Below are positions 6,024 through 12,830 of a stretch of DNA of 12,830 bases, piece by piece. The translations under genes were made by a program, and so were the position numbers. The notes under the pieces were generated by a model. It searched no databases. It saw only the letters and a list, made by a program, of their open reading frames with translations, and was not told the origin of the DNA. The stretch is from contig CP070766.1 in NCBI GenBank assembly GCA_020345705.1, positions 113,951-126,780 on the forward strand, read 5' to 3'. The stretch comes from Candidatus Zixiibacteriota bacterium (GTDB taxonomy: Bacteria > Zixibacteria > MSB-5A5 > GN15 > PGXB01). Position 1 is the stretch's first letter; every line of letters begins with the position of its first letter.

Positions 6024-8111
6024 TTATCTAAATGACATGATTTTGCCGCTGATGCTTTTGATTTCGTCCCAATGATACGGATTTTTTTCGAGCACCTTTC
6101 GGTATGTTACCCGGGCCAGCGATAGGTATTCCTTCTCCCCCGTTGCGACCGAACGAGTCTGGTAATAAACGGCCAGCGCCATCAGGACGTAAAAATCATC
6201 AGGGTACAACTTCGACGCAGACCTGAGAGCCTCAAGCCCGTCGTCCAGACGTCTGTTGAACGGGTAAACGTCTCCCAATGCCAGCAGGACGGATTTGTTT
6301 TCGGGGAACCGCTCGGCGAATCGCTCGAAATATACCTGGGCGCTGTCAAAAGCCTGTTGATCCTTAAATCGGCGTCCCTTTTCATAGTCGGTCATTTGAT
6401 ATGAGGCGGCTTCCTCGCTGCCGGTCAGCCCCGCAATCCGTACGAACAGAATTTTTGTGTCGCGTATCCAGTACTCCGCGACCGTTTCGGCGGAAGCAAA
6501 CACGGGGAATCTGTCGATCATGGCACCGGAGGCTCCAACATCGACGGCAATATGAGTGACAGGGTATTTGCGAAACAGGTCCGGGTCGGCATCAGAAATG
6601 CCTACGGCGTAGATCATACCCCTGAGGTTGTTCTCCAGAAGCAATGTAGGTGCAATCGGGCCGCAAATAACGGCGTTCTCACCCAGAATTTCTCCGAGGT
6701 CGGCTCCGGCCTGCCTGATGTTGAACGATCTTTCGCGATCCCATTTAAGGTATGAATCGGCGAAGCTGATTAGAACCATCGCAAATATGCCAAAAATCGC
6801 ATATTTTCCGATTGCTTTGTTTGCCGAGAGCTTATAAAACCCGGCCCTTCGTTCAAGAAGCATCAGCGCAAGGGCGGGTACGACGGTGAGCCAGACAATG
6901 AGGCGATGGCTTTCTTCGAAAAGATTGCTAAAGAAGATATTGTAAACGAGCTGGTAAAGAAAAATCCAGGTGACGGAGAAAAGCAGGATGTGACGCCAAT
7001 AGCCCCACCCGGAGCCCAGATTCTTGCCGGGAGCAGCACGGTCCGAATAGGCACAAGCGACGATTCCGGCCAGGGGAAAATAAAGCATGTATATATATCT
7101 TAAAGGACGGTAGTTCTCCGGCATAAAAAATAATTGACCTGCCACGAACCAGACTATCAGAAATATCAGGGGGACGTTCTTCTTGAGCCTTTCCCCGGTA
7201 AAAGAGGTCAAAATAATGCAGAAGGCAATGAATCCGGCGACTCCGAGAACAGGCGCATGGAAGTAGAACCGCACGCCGCTTCCAAAGCTTATCAGCCTTT
7301 CGAGGAAAGTAACCGGCGATTTGAAGGCATCCGGGAAGCCGTACATCCCCAATGACTGCGCCTGGAAATAGCTCAGAACCGTGCTCAAATCGGACCCATA
7401 GACCAGGAATATCCAGACTGCCGAGGCCGCCAGGCATGATATGAGAACCACGGCCATATTCCGCAGGCGATTTTTCGGATCATCAATCCAGTAAGAGAGA
7501 ACGACCGGCACAATAATCATATACCCAAATATCTTCCCCGCCATGCCGGAGAGAGCGACGAGAATGCCGATTATGATCTTCGCCCAGAGATAAGCCCGAA
7601 AGTGAACGAAGACGAAAAATAAGACGGCCATGAAAAAGATCATACCATTTTCCAAGTATGGCAATCGGCCGTAAACAAAGAGCGCCTTGTTGAAAAGCAA
7701 AAAAATAAGCGCCAAAAAGACGGCTCTGATATTGACAGTTCTTTTCAAAACGAGAAGAAAGATTCCCGTAGAGAAAAGCATCAAAACCAGGCCGGTTGCA
7801 TTGGCGGCAGTCCGCGAGATCCCGAATATCGAGAAGATTATGTAACTGAGTCCCGATACAAGACCGACTTCAAAGACCCGCCAGCGGGCCGAGTCGAAAA
7901 GCTCCCACTCGTCGAAGAGTAGCTTGTTCCGTGAGAAGTAGGTGAAATGGTAAGGGTCGGTCGAAAGCGACTGGCCGCGTCCGGCGAAATACATCGGCGG
8001 ATCCAGATCGAGGTCGGCAAAATGCAGATAGACGCCGACCGCAGCGACTATGGCCGCTGCCATCCAGAAGATCAAACCGGCGGCATTATATGAGGCATTC
8101 GGAGACGGCAT
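6024..8111 (-). CDS. GT-C membrane glycosyltransferase (PMT/ArnT-like) with C-terminal TPR tail
   Basis: 695 residues. TM1 is at about 12-31, followed by FADLDLDPP, an acidic first outer loop as in GT-C enzymes that use a polyprenyl-phosphate sugar donor. Further hydrophobic spans run to about 450, roughly a dozen in all (e.g. 105-122, 130-146, 156-172, 178-206, 218-238, 287-303, 312-329, 338-353, 374-394, 404-419, 436-452). NYRPLRYIYMLYFPLAG near 333-349 is the Arg/Tyr-rich loop common in the PMT superfamily. A soluble part (about 460-565) and TPR-like helices (about 575-680, GRRFKDQQAFDSAQVYFERF, LALGDVYPFNRRLDDGLEAL) close the protein. The expected role is sugar transfer on the outer face of the inner membrane; substrate unknown. 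It lies 69 bases after selD on the same strand. The start ATG 8111 has no good Shine-Dalgarno sequence. Confidence 0.75.
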   Translation of the reverse strand: MPSPNASYNAAGLIFWMAAAIVAAVGVYLHFADLDLDPPMYFAGRGQSLSTDPYHFTYFSRNKLLFDEWELFDSARWRVFEVGLVSGLSYIIFSIFGISRTAANATGLVLMLFSTGIFLLVLKRTVNIRAVFLALIFLLFNKALFVYGRLPYLENGMIFFMAVLFFVFVHFRAYLWAKIIIGILVALSGMAGKIFGYMIIVPVVLSYWIDDPKNRLRNMAVVLISCLAASAVWIFLVYGSDLSTVLSYFQAQSLGMYGFPDAFKSPVTFLERLISFGSGVRFYFHAPVLGVAGFIAFCIILTSFTGERLKKNVPLIFLIVWFVAGQLFFMPENYRPLRYIYMLYFPLAGIVACAYSDRAAPGKNLGSGWGYWRHILLFSVTWIFLYQLVYNIFFSNLFEESHRLIVWLTVVPALALMLLERRAGFYKLSANKAIGKYAIFGIFAMVLISFADSYLKWDRERSFNIRQAGADLGEILGENAVICGPIAPTLLLENNLRGMIYAVGISDADPDLFRKYPVTHIAVDVGASGAMIDRFPVFASAETVAEYWIRDTKILFVRIAGLTGSEEAASYQMTDYEKGRRFKDQQAFDSAQVYFERFAERFPENKSVLLALGDVYPFNRRLDDGLEALRSASKLYPDDFYVLMALAVYYQTRSVATGEKEYLSLARVTYRKVLEKNPYHWDEIKSISGKIMSFR

Positions 8112-8180
8112 CAGATTTTTAAGATAAGGCGGGAAAGAGCAAATGCAATATATAAGTCTAAACGGCGGGGCAGTTCGGTT

Positions 8181-9233
8181 TCACCAGACTGTTATCGAGA
8201 TATCTGTCCGACGCGTGACCCGGCCTATTTGCCACACCACAAGGTCCTCGGAGCGCGCATCATCCAGAAAGTCCTTGAGTCTTTTTTCAGTAAGAGATAT
8301 CAATAGCCCGCCGGACGTCTGGGCGTCATACAGAACGTCGTTTTGGGCCTTCGAGAGACTATCGGATACGGCCACTTTGTCCGAGAGGAATTCCCGGTTG
8401 GCGTCGGCGCCGCCGGTCAGGGCGCCGGCTTCGGCATATTTAGTGACGTTCGGCAAAAGCGGCAGCCTGCCGAACTCGATTTCAATTGAGACACCTGAGG
8501 CCTCGGCCATCTCATAGGCATGCCCCAGTATCCCGAATCCGGTAACATCAGTCGCGGCATTAGCGCCATGCCTGAGCATCAATTCGGAGGCCGGCTTATT
8601 TAATTCGGCCATCTGCCCTGTGACCCGGGCGGCGTCTTCGTCCGAGGCAACTTTCTGCTTTATGGCGGTTGTACTATTGCCGGTTCCAAGCGGCTTTGTT
8701 AGAATCAGAATATCCCCGAGCCGCGCCATATCGTTGGTGACAATTTTATTGATATCGATGATACCCGTGCAGGCCAGACCGTATTTCAGCTCGTTGTCCT
8801 TGATCGAGTGTCCGCCGACAATGACCGCGCCGGCTTCATGGATTTTGTCCGCACCCCCCAAGAGTATCGCCTGCATTATTCTGCGATCCATTTGGGGGGG
8901 AAATCCGACAATATTCAAAGCCGTCAGGGGTGTGCCGCCCATAGCATAAATATCCGAAAGGGCGTTGGCGGCCGCTATCTGCCCGAAGCTGTACGGGTCA
9001 TCGACAATCGGCGGAAAGAAATCGACAGTTTGAACCAGCGCCTGCTGGTCATTGATTCTGAATACGCCCGAGTCGTCGGCCTTGTTGAATCCGACCAGAA
9101 GATCGGGATGAACCTCCGGGGGAATAGCCATGAGCACTTCGGCCAAAAACTTTGGCCCCAGCTTGGCCGCTCACCCCGCGCAGGAAACTTCAGAGGTGAG
9201 TTTTATGCTGATTTGTTCTCTGTCGTTCTTCAT
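8181..9233 (-). CDS. selD: Selenophosphate synthetase, selenocysteine-containing
   Basis: Makes selenophosphate from selenide and ATP for selenocysteine (and selenouridine) synthesis. From ATG 9233 the frame reads MKNDREQISIKLTSEVSCAG, then TGA at 9173-9171, then AAKLGPKFLAEVLMAIPP. The TGA sits exactly where E. coli SelD has catalytic Cys17 (GAGCGCK), and the essential Lys follows three residues later (K24), so it is read as Sec21. Total 350 codons, the normal SelD length. Other landmarks are ADDSGVF (D53, D54), VDFFPPIVDDPYSFG, SDIYAMGG, GGHSIKD (140-146), TDVTGFGILGH (228-238) and QTSGG (305-309). A TTG start at 9146 would remove the catalytic residue. An in-frame stop (9245-9243) lies just upstream, so 9233 is the only ATG. 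No strong Shine-Dalgarno sequence. It follows the second TPR gene by 54 bases. Confidence 0.93.
9140..9169 (-). promoter_or_regulatory. Candidate bacterial SECIS hairpin in selD
   Basis: In the mRNA, CGGCCAAG (9169-9162) pairs with UUUGGCCG (9147-9140): eight pairs, one of them G-U. Inside, C9161-G9150 and U9160-A9151 can pair with UU bulged on the 3' side, leaving an 8-base loop GGGGCCAA that opens with G, as bacterial SECIS loops do. It begins one base after the UGA. The loop Gs are only 12-15 bases from the UGA, somewhat closer than usual, and an alternative GGCC/GGCC stem competes. Confidence 0.55.
9171..9173 (-). other. In-frame UGA read as selenocysteine
   Basis: Codon 21 of selD, with SelD-conserved sequence on both sides in the same frame (CAG before, AAKLGP after). 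Cys18 lies three residues before it, giving a C-x-x-U pair. Annotation pipelines that treat UGA only as stop will miss it. Confidence 0.9.
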
Positions 9234-9287
9234 GTCGCAAAATCAAAATACACTAATCCGCTTCACTTACGCAATACGCAGATCAGG

Positions 9288-10295
9288 CTATTTTACACGG
9301 CGCATAAGATAAGCCAGCCGGGATCTCTGTTTCCTTCGAATGTTTTTCGGAATGTCATCATAAGCCGAATCCAGAAATGACAGAATCTCCTCCGTTTTCA
9401 AAGTATCCCCGATTTTGTCGGCCGCCTTATTCCGCCAGTAAGCCGATTCAATGACATTGTAGAAATTCCCGGGACGATTTTTAAGGTTTTCAAACAGCCG
9501 ATCATAAACTTCAACGGCCTCGGCGAATCTCTCGCTCCTGAAATATGACTCAGCCAGAGGCCAGAGGAATGAGTTTCCGCCGGGGTATCTGTCCAGCATC
9601 GCCAGACAGAGGGACACCGCGGAATCGTAGTTTTCCTCATTTATCATTATCCAGATCAGCGCCGATTTTGATGCGTCCCCGGAAAAAATCGACGAATCGG
9701 CGGCAAGTTCGATTTCGGCGATTCCTTTATCGCGCTCATCCTTGAATATACCGACGGTTCGCAGTAGTCCGGCTCTGACAGACTTCCAATAATGATAAGA
9801 ACCCAGCCCGAGATACAAATCGTACATGGTCGAATCTGTTCGCAGGCCTTTCCGGTACTGCCTCCCTGCCTTGAGTCCCAAACTAAGAGCTGCAAACCTC
9901 GATGCAAACCGCGCCTCCCAGAGCGATTGAAAAGCGTACTGGTGACCAAGGTACAGGTAGCAGAGGGCGGAATCGCGGGAAGGGCATCGGGTGAGCCACT
10001 TTTGGGCCGCCCATTTTGCGCTGTCGCAGAGAAGCTTGAACGCGTGGCTGTACAGGTTTTCCTCCCTGTCCATCATCTCCGAATGCAAGACTGCGGCGCG
10101 GTAAATATATCCGGCGGGATCGGCGGTATCGGCGTGATGGAGGTTTTCAAATACTCGGTAAGCCTCTTCCCATTGTCCGTTCAGGACGGCTTTCTGGCCG
10201 TCAAGTATCCGGCTGAGTTTCTCGTGCGAGAGCAGGGTTTCCTGGAAGGAGAAACGTGGCGCAAGAAGCAGAATAAGAAAAAGGAAGGCTCTCAT
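9288..10295 (-). CDS. Exported TPR-repeat protein, paralogue of the upstream gene
   Basis: 335 residues. The N-terminus MRAFLFLILLLAPRFSFQET is a signal peptide. Helical TPR-like pairs follow: GQWEEAYRVFENLHHADTAD at about 40-59, YLYLGHQYAFQ at 113, YDLYLGLGSYHYWKSV at 158-173, and SERFAEAVEVYDRLFENL in the last third. The ATG overlaps the previous gene's TGA (ATGA at 10295-10292), so translation is coupled. The segment RKGLRTDSTMYDLYLGLGSY lines up with RKALGIDSTYYDANWGLGSY of the neighbour, so the two arose by tandem duplication and have diverged. It probably acts as a periplasmic scaffold or binding protein; partner unknown. Confidence 0.8.
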   Translation of the reverse strand: MRAFLFLILLLAPRFSFQETLLSHEKLSRILDGQKAVLNGQWEEAYRVFENLHHADTADPAGYIYRAAVLHSEMMDREENLYSHAFKLLCDSAKWAAQKWLTRCPSRDSALCYLYLGHQYAFQSLWEARFASRFAALSLGLKAGRQYRKGLRTDSTMYDLYLGLGSYHYWKSVRAGLLRTVGIFKDERDKGIAEIELAADSSIFSGDASKSALIWIMINEENYDSAVSLCLAMLDRYPGGNSFLWPLAESYFRSERFAEAVEVYDRLFENLKNRPGNFYNVIESAYWRNKAADKIGDTLKTEEILSFLDSAYDDIPKNIRRKQRSRLAYLMRRVK

Positions 10296-11326
10296 AGATT
10301 GCTCTTCCGAAATTTCTTAGCCTTGTCATACGTTTCTTCAAAATAGGCGTTGTTTCGGCAAAGCCGTTTATTCGAGATTATTTGATCGACAATTCGTTTC
10401 GACATTTCCCTGTCCCCTCTTTTATAAGCGATTTTGGCATACAGCAGTTCGGCCTCGAAAACCCCGCTCGCGTCGTAGAACGATGAATTTTTCCAGGCTG
10501 ATTTCAACTTTTCCAGTTTCTCCTCCGCTCTGTCAAGGCTGTCCATAGCCAGAAGCCCCTCTGTGTAAAACAGCAGGTAATACGGATCATCAGGCAATAA
10601 CCGGCAGAGCGAGTCGGCCAGCATCACCACATCGGCATAACGTTCTTCGGTTAAATAAATGCGTAAAAAAGATTGACGGGCGATTTTAGGGCAAAGAAAA
10701 CCGCCGGCGATGGCCCTGCGGATCAGCCTCATCCCTTCTTCCCGCTCATCCGATATGAAGGGAAGCCAGAGGAAATCCCTGGATTTCACCGTCCGGTAAT
10801 AGTAATAGCTGCCTAGGCCCCAGTTGGCATCATAGTATGTGCTGTCAATCCCAAGCGCTTTTCTGAGATTTGAGCTGCAGTGAAATCCATCTTTGAATGC
10901 ACCCCACCATTGACCGTGAAAAGCGCGATGTAACCCGCGGTATCCATAAGCGGCCCCGGCGATAAAATACCAGTCAGGATTATCGCGATCGCTGTCTTTC
11001 CTGTGATCAGTCAACTCTATCGCATGACTCAAGTTATCGTCGGTGCTGTCGATAAAGCTGTCGTTACGATATTCTTCAGAAATTGTCTGATAAACCACCC
11101 CGGCCAAGAAATACCCGACCGGATTAGACGGTTCGTTCCGGATAATTTGCTCGGCCGCACTCAAGGCGTCGCGAAACTCATTGCGCCAAATTCGATCGGC
11201 AATTTCTACAACGGCTGAATCCCTCACGAAGGTTTCCGAGGCGGCGGAGGCGCCGAGCAGAAAAATCAGCAATGGTAAAGAATATATGGTTGCAGTTTGC
11301 CCGCCAATCATCAGACATTTATACAT
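10292..11326 (-). CDS. Exported TPR-repeat protein, second paralogue
   Basis: About 344 residues from ATG 11326. TTG 11335 and ATG 11311 are also possible, and the GGGTGGG just before 11326 is too close to be a normal ribosome site. The signal peptide ends YSLPLLIFLLGASAASE. TPR-like helices follow, including NEFRDALSAAEQIIRNEPSN, WYFIAGAAYGYRGLHRAFHG, the shared DSTYYDANWGLGSYYYYRTV block, and SLDRAEEKLEKLKSAW near the C-terminus. It lies about 47 bases after the anti-sigma gene and is coupled by ATGA to its paralogue. In this position it may be a regulon output or part of the envelope sensing apparatus; that is inference from context. Confidence 0.8.
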   Translation of the reverse strand: MYKCLMIGGQTATIYSLPLLIFLLGASAASETFVRDSAVVEIADRIWRNEFRDALSAAEQIIRNEPSNPVGYFLAGVVYQTISEEYRNDSFIDSTDDNLSHAIELTDHRKDSDRDNPDWYFIAGAAYGYRGLHRAFHGQWWGAFKDGFHCSSNLRKALGIDSTYYDANWGLGSYYYYRTVKSRDFLWLPFISDEREEGMRLIRRAIAGGFLCPKIARQSFLRIYLTEERYADVVMLADSLCRLLPDDPYYLLFYTEGLLAMDSLDRAEEKLEKLKSAWKNSSFYDASGVFEAELLYAKIAYKRGDREMSKRIVDQIISNKRLCRNNAYFEETYDKAKKFRKSNL

Positions 11327-11373
11327 CCCACCCAAATATTGGTTCTAAATGACAATTGGCAATTATTTTTTGA

Positions 11374-12150
11374 TCAGATTGGTCGAACGACGGGAAATAG
11401 CGTTGTCAGATCGAACCCTTTGTTCTCGGTGACGGCAATCGTAATGACATTACCCGATATCCAGTAAATCATCTGACACTGGCCGCATACATGTTTGTAG
11501 TACTCCATCTCCGAAAGGACAACCGGCTCAAAATCGGGCAATTTGACACCTTCGGCGGCGCCGACGAACAGCGAGATATGCACGCCGTTATCTATGAATC
11601 TCAAATGGGCGAATTCTCCACCAAGAATTTCGTCAGAGCCGACCCTAACCAGCTCATGGCCTGTGGTGTTAACATCTACGGCCAGTTGAAGATCATTGCC
11701 CAGGAAGTCTCTCGCCGAGATCCATTCTTCAAAGGAGGGATTACCCGATAAAAGGTTTGCCTCCCTCTGCATGTGCTGCCTTTCAAAAGGATAGATATAG
11801 ACCTTGTGGCGGTAAAACTTGGCAACAGCAAAGGCGCTGATGATACAGATGATCAGAGCAATCGCCGCTGATAGCGCAACTGCGCAGAAACGGAAGCTGC
11901 ACCTTCGACGGGGGAGAGAAGAATCATCATCACAGTCTATACATTCCAGGATCTTTTTCTTTAATCTGTCGCTTCTCTCGGGGTCGGGTGACCTCCGGTT
12001 TATAAAAGCTCTCAGCTTTTCTTCAAATTCATAGCGGGAGGTGCAATCCCGGCAATGATCGAGGTGTTCTCTAACTCTCTGACAGTCGATTTCGCTTGCT
12101 TCGTTATCAATTACGTCATATATCTTTTCTAGAGCTTCCTCGCAGGTCAT
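11374..12150 (-). CDS. Zinc-finger membrane anti-sigma factor
   Basis: 258 residues. The cytoplasmic domain (1-85) carries the anti-sigma zinc-finger motif H29-x3-C33-x2-C36 in EHLDHCRDC, with Cys3 and Cys23 near it and a further CIDC at 70-73. One membrane span lies at about 87-110 (AVALSAAIALIICIISAFAV). The outer domain (111-258) has the pattern seen in many membrane anti-sigma factors (FAHLRFIDNGVHISLFVGA, then MIYWISGNVITIAV), plus a C222-x2-C225 pair that could form a disulfide. The ATG overlaps the sigma gene stop (ATGA, 12150-12147). It should hold the sigma factor inactive until an envelope or thiol signal. H-x3-C-x2-C fingers in other anti-sigmas (RsrA, ChrR) bind zinc and respond to oxidation; whether this one does is not shown. 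Confidence 0.88.
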   Translation of the reverse strand: MTCEEALEKIYDVIDNEASEIDCQRVREHLDHCRDCTSRYEFEEKLRAFINRRSPDPERSDRLKKKILECIDCDDDSSLPRRRCSFRFCAVALSAAIALIICIISAFAVAKFYRHKVYIYPFERQHMQREANLLSGNPSFEEWISARDFLGNDLQLAVDVNTTGHELVRVGSDEILGGEFAHLRFIDNGVHISLFVGAAEGVKLPDFEPVVLSEMEYYKHVCGQCQMIYWISGNVITIAVTENKGFDLTTLFPVVRPI

Positions 12151-12734
12151 TTAGCTGCTTCCTTAACAAAACCGTTCTTCACCGCATAATCCCACAGGGA
12201 CTTCTGGAGAAGTTTCCGCCCTCGATGCAGTCTTGATTTAACGGTTCCGATGTTGAGATCGACAATATCCGCAATCTCCTGATAGCTGAAACCTTCAAGA
12301 AATGAGAGAACAACCACGAGGCGAAAGTCTTCGGGAAGTTCCTCCACCGCCCGTTTAACATCATCGTCGAATACTTTATTGAAGAATTGTTTTTCCGGAT
12401 CTTCGGGGGGCCCCAGGGCCGAGAGCTGGCCGAAAAGAAAGTCATCATCAACATCCTCCAAATCTATCGTCTGAGGCGTCCAGGCCTTGGCCCGATAATT
12501 GTTGATGAAGATGTTGGTCATTATCTTGAACAGCCATGCGCGACAATTAGTGCCTTTCTCGAACTTATCCCAAAACCGGTAAGCCTTCAGAAACGTCTCC
12601 TGGACCAAATCATCAGCGTCGCCCTCGTTTTTTGTCATGCGAAGGGCGGTTCTGAAGAGCGAATCCAGGTGGACCAGCGCTTCCTTCTCAAAGCTCTCAC
12701 GCTTTGCGTCTTTTTGCGATTGCCGGCTGCTCAT
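12147..12734 (-). CDS. ECF RNA polymerase sigma factor
   Basis: 195 residues from ATG 12734; a TTG at 12767 would add 11 polar residues but lies too close to the predicted transcription start. Region 2 spans about 20-81, with DADDLVQETFLKAYRFW and the promoter-melting segment FKIMTNIFINNYRAK. Region 4 spans about 130-180, with LPEDFRLVVVLSFLEGFSYQEIA and the helix-turn-helix end NIGTVKSRLHRGRKLL. There is no region 1.1 or 3, so it is a group 4 (ECF) factor. The first gene of the operon, it is stop-start coupled to its anti-sigma. The GGGAAC-N18-GTTA promoter upstream suggests positive autoregulation of the SigR/SigH type. Confidence 0.93.
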   Translation of the reverse strand: MSSRQSQKDAKRESFEKEALVHLDSLFRTALRMTKNEGDADDLVQETFLKAYRFWDKFEKGTNCRAWLFKIMTNIFINNYRAKAWTPQTIDLEDVDDDFLFGQLSALGPPEDPEKQFFNKVFDDDVKRAVEELPEDFRLVVVLSFLEGFSYQEIADIVDLNIGTVKSRLHRGRKLLQKSLWDYAVKNGFVKEAAK

Positions 12735-12756
12735 CGATTTACCCAATGAGTTTGTC

Positions 12757-12802
12757 GGGCCGGACAACCAGTAAATTCAATAAGTTATAACAAGTCCGGC
12801 CC
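12757..12802. repeat. Nine-base inverted repeat around the sigma gene start site
   Basis: GGGCCGGAC (12757-12765) and GTCCGGCCC (12794-12802) are perfect complements 28 bases apart. One arm lies in the promoter spacer beside the -10 element, the other about 20 bases into the leader, so the minus-strand transcript carries only one arm. It could be an operator. Read on the plus strand it is followed by CCTTTTG-like T-rich sequence (TTTTGTTG after 12802), so a plus-strand terminator with a long loop is the alternative. Confidence 0.4.
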
Positions 12803-12814
12803 TTTTGTTGTTCC
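12789..12814 (-). promoter_or_regulatory. ECF-type promoter of the sigma/anti-sigma/TPR/selD operon
   Basis: The minus strand has GGGAAC ending at 12810, an 18-base spacer, then GTTATAA from 12791. This is the GGAAY-N18-GTT layout of SigR/SigH-type ECF promoters. The predicted start is near 12782, about 48 bases before ATG 12734. The position right upstream of an ECF gene is what autoregulation would produce. Confidence 0.6.
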
Positions 12815-12830
12815 CCGGCCAAGAACGTCA

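Noticed and set aside
6928..7437. 169-codon minus-strand ORF inside the glycosyltransferase
   Set aside because: Out-of-frame overlap with clear membrane-spanning coding sequence; its composition is Arg/Pro-rich and without structure.
8808..9380. 190-codon plus-strand ORF opposite selD and the TPR gene
   Set aside because: It is a shadow of the strongly conserved selD reading frame and spans two real genes.
9792..10346. 184-codon plus-strand ORF opposite the TPR genes
   Set aside because: Antisense shadow across an ATGA junction of two real genes, with no motif or ribosome site.

Overview
The window reads as chromosomal sequence from a diderm (Gram-negative-type) bacterium. It has an outer-membrane beta-barrel protein with a signal peptide, two lipoproteins, exported TPR proteins and a membrane glycosyltransferase. 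It also has a selenium pathway gene and what looks like a sigma-54 promoter. The mix of divergent envelope proteins and poorly known families would suit an uncultivated lineage such as one of the FCB-group candidate phyla, but that is inference and nothing here fixes the taxon. No phage, transposase, CRISPR, rRNA or tRNA gene is visible. Apart from a 29-codon gene tail at the left edge, every gene I accept is on the minus strand.

Right part (12830 down to about 6020, read on the minus strand): a likely operon. It starts with an ECF sigma factor preceded by a GGGAAC-N18-GTTA promoter of the SigR/SigH type. A zinc-finger (HxxxCxxC) membrane anti-sigma factor overlaps it by ATGA. Two tandem paralogous exported TPR proteins follow, also joined by ATGA. 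Next comes selD (selenophosphate synthetase), then a multi-pass GT-C glycosyltransferase with a C-terminal TPR tail. The selD gene contains an in-frame UGA exactly at the catalytic Cys position. The gene therefore really starts at 9233 and encodes a selenoprotein, and a hairpin just after the UGA is a candidate SECIS. An ordinary ORF call begins at an internal TTG (9146) and loses the catalytic N-terminus.

Middle (about 5820 down to 3200): a small cysteine-free thioredoxin-like protein has its own promoter, with a palindrome in the -35/-10 spacer. Next is a lipoprotein with MORN-like repeats behind a near-consensus sigma-54 promoter, with two palindromes placed like an enhancer. Its terminator is strong. 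A second lipoprotein with a fibronectin-like region follows, with its own sigma-70-type promoter.

Left part (3200 to 1): a palindrome-dense intergenic patch, a lone radical SAM protein (true start probably 2940), a secreted HEXXH metalloprotease-like protein, and a 338-base non-coding gap. That gap holds a plus-strand sigma-70 promoter followed by several hairpins and may encode a small RNA. Last are an outer-membrane beta-barrel gene with a non-ATG start and the tail of a plus-strand gene.

The most interesting unit is the sigma/anti-sigma/TPR/TPR/selD(Sec) cluster. It places selenophosphate synthesis downstream of a sigma factor whose promoter and zinc-finger anti-sigma resemble thiol-oxidation regulators.
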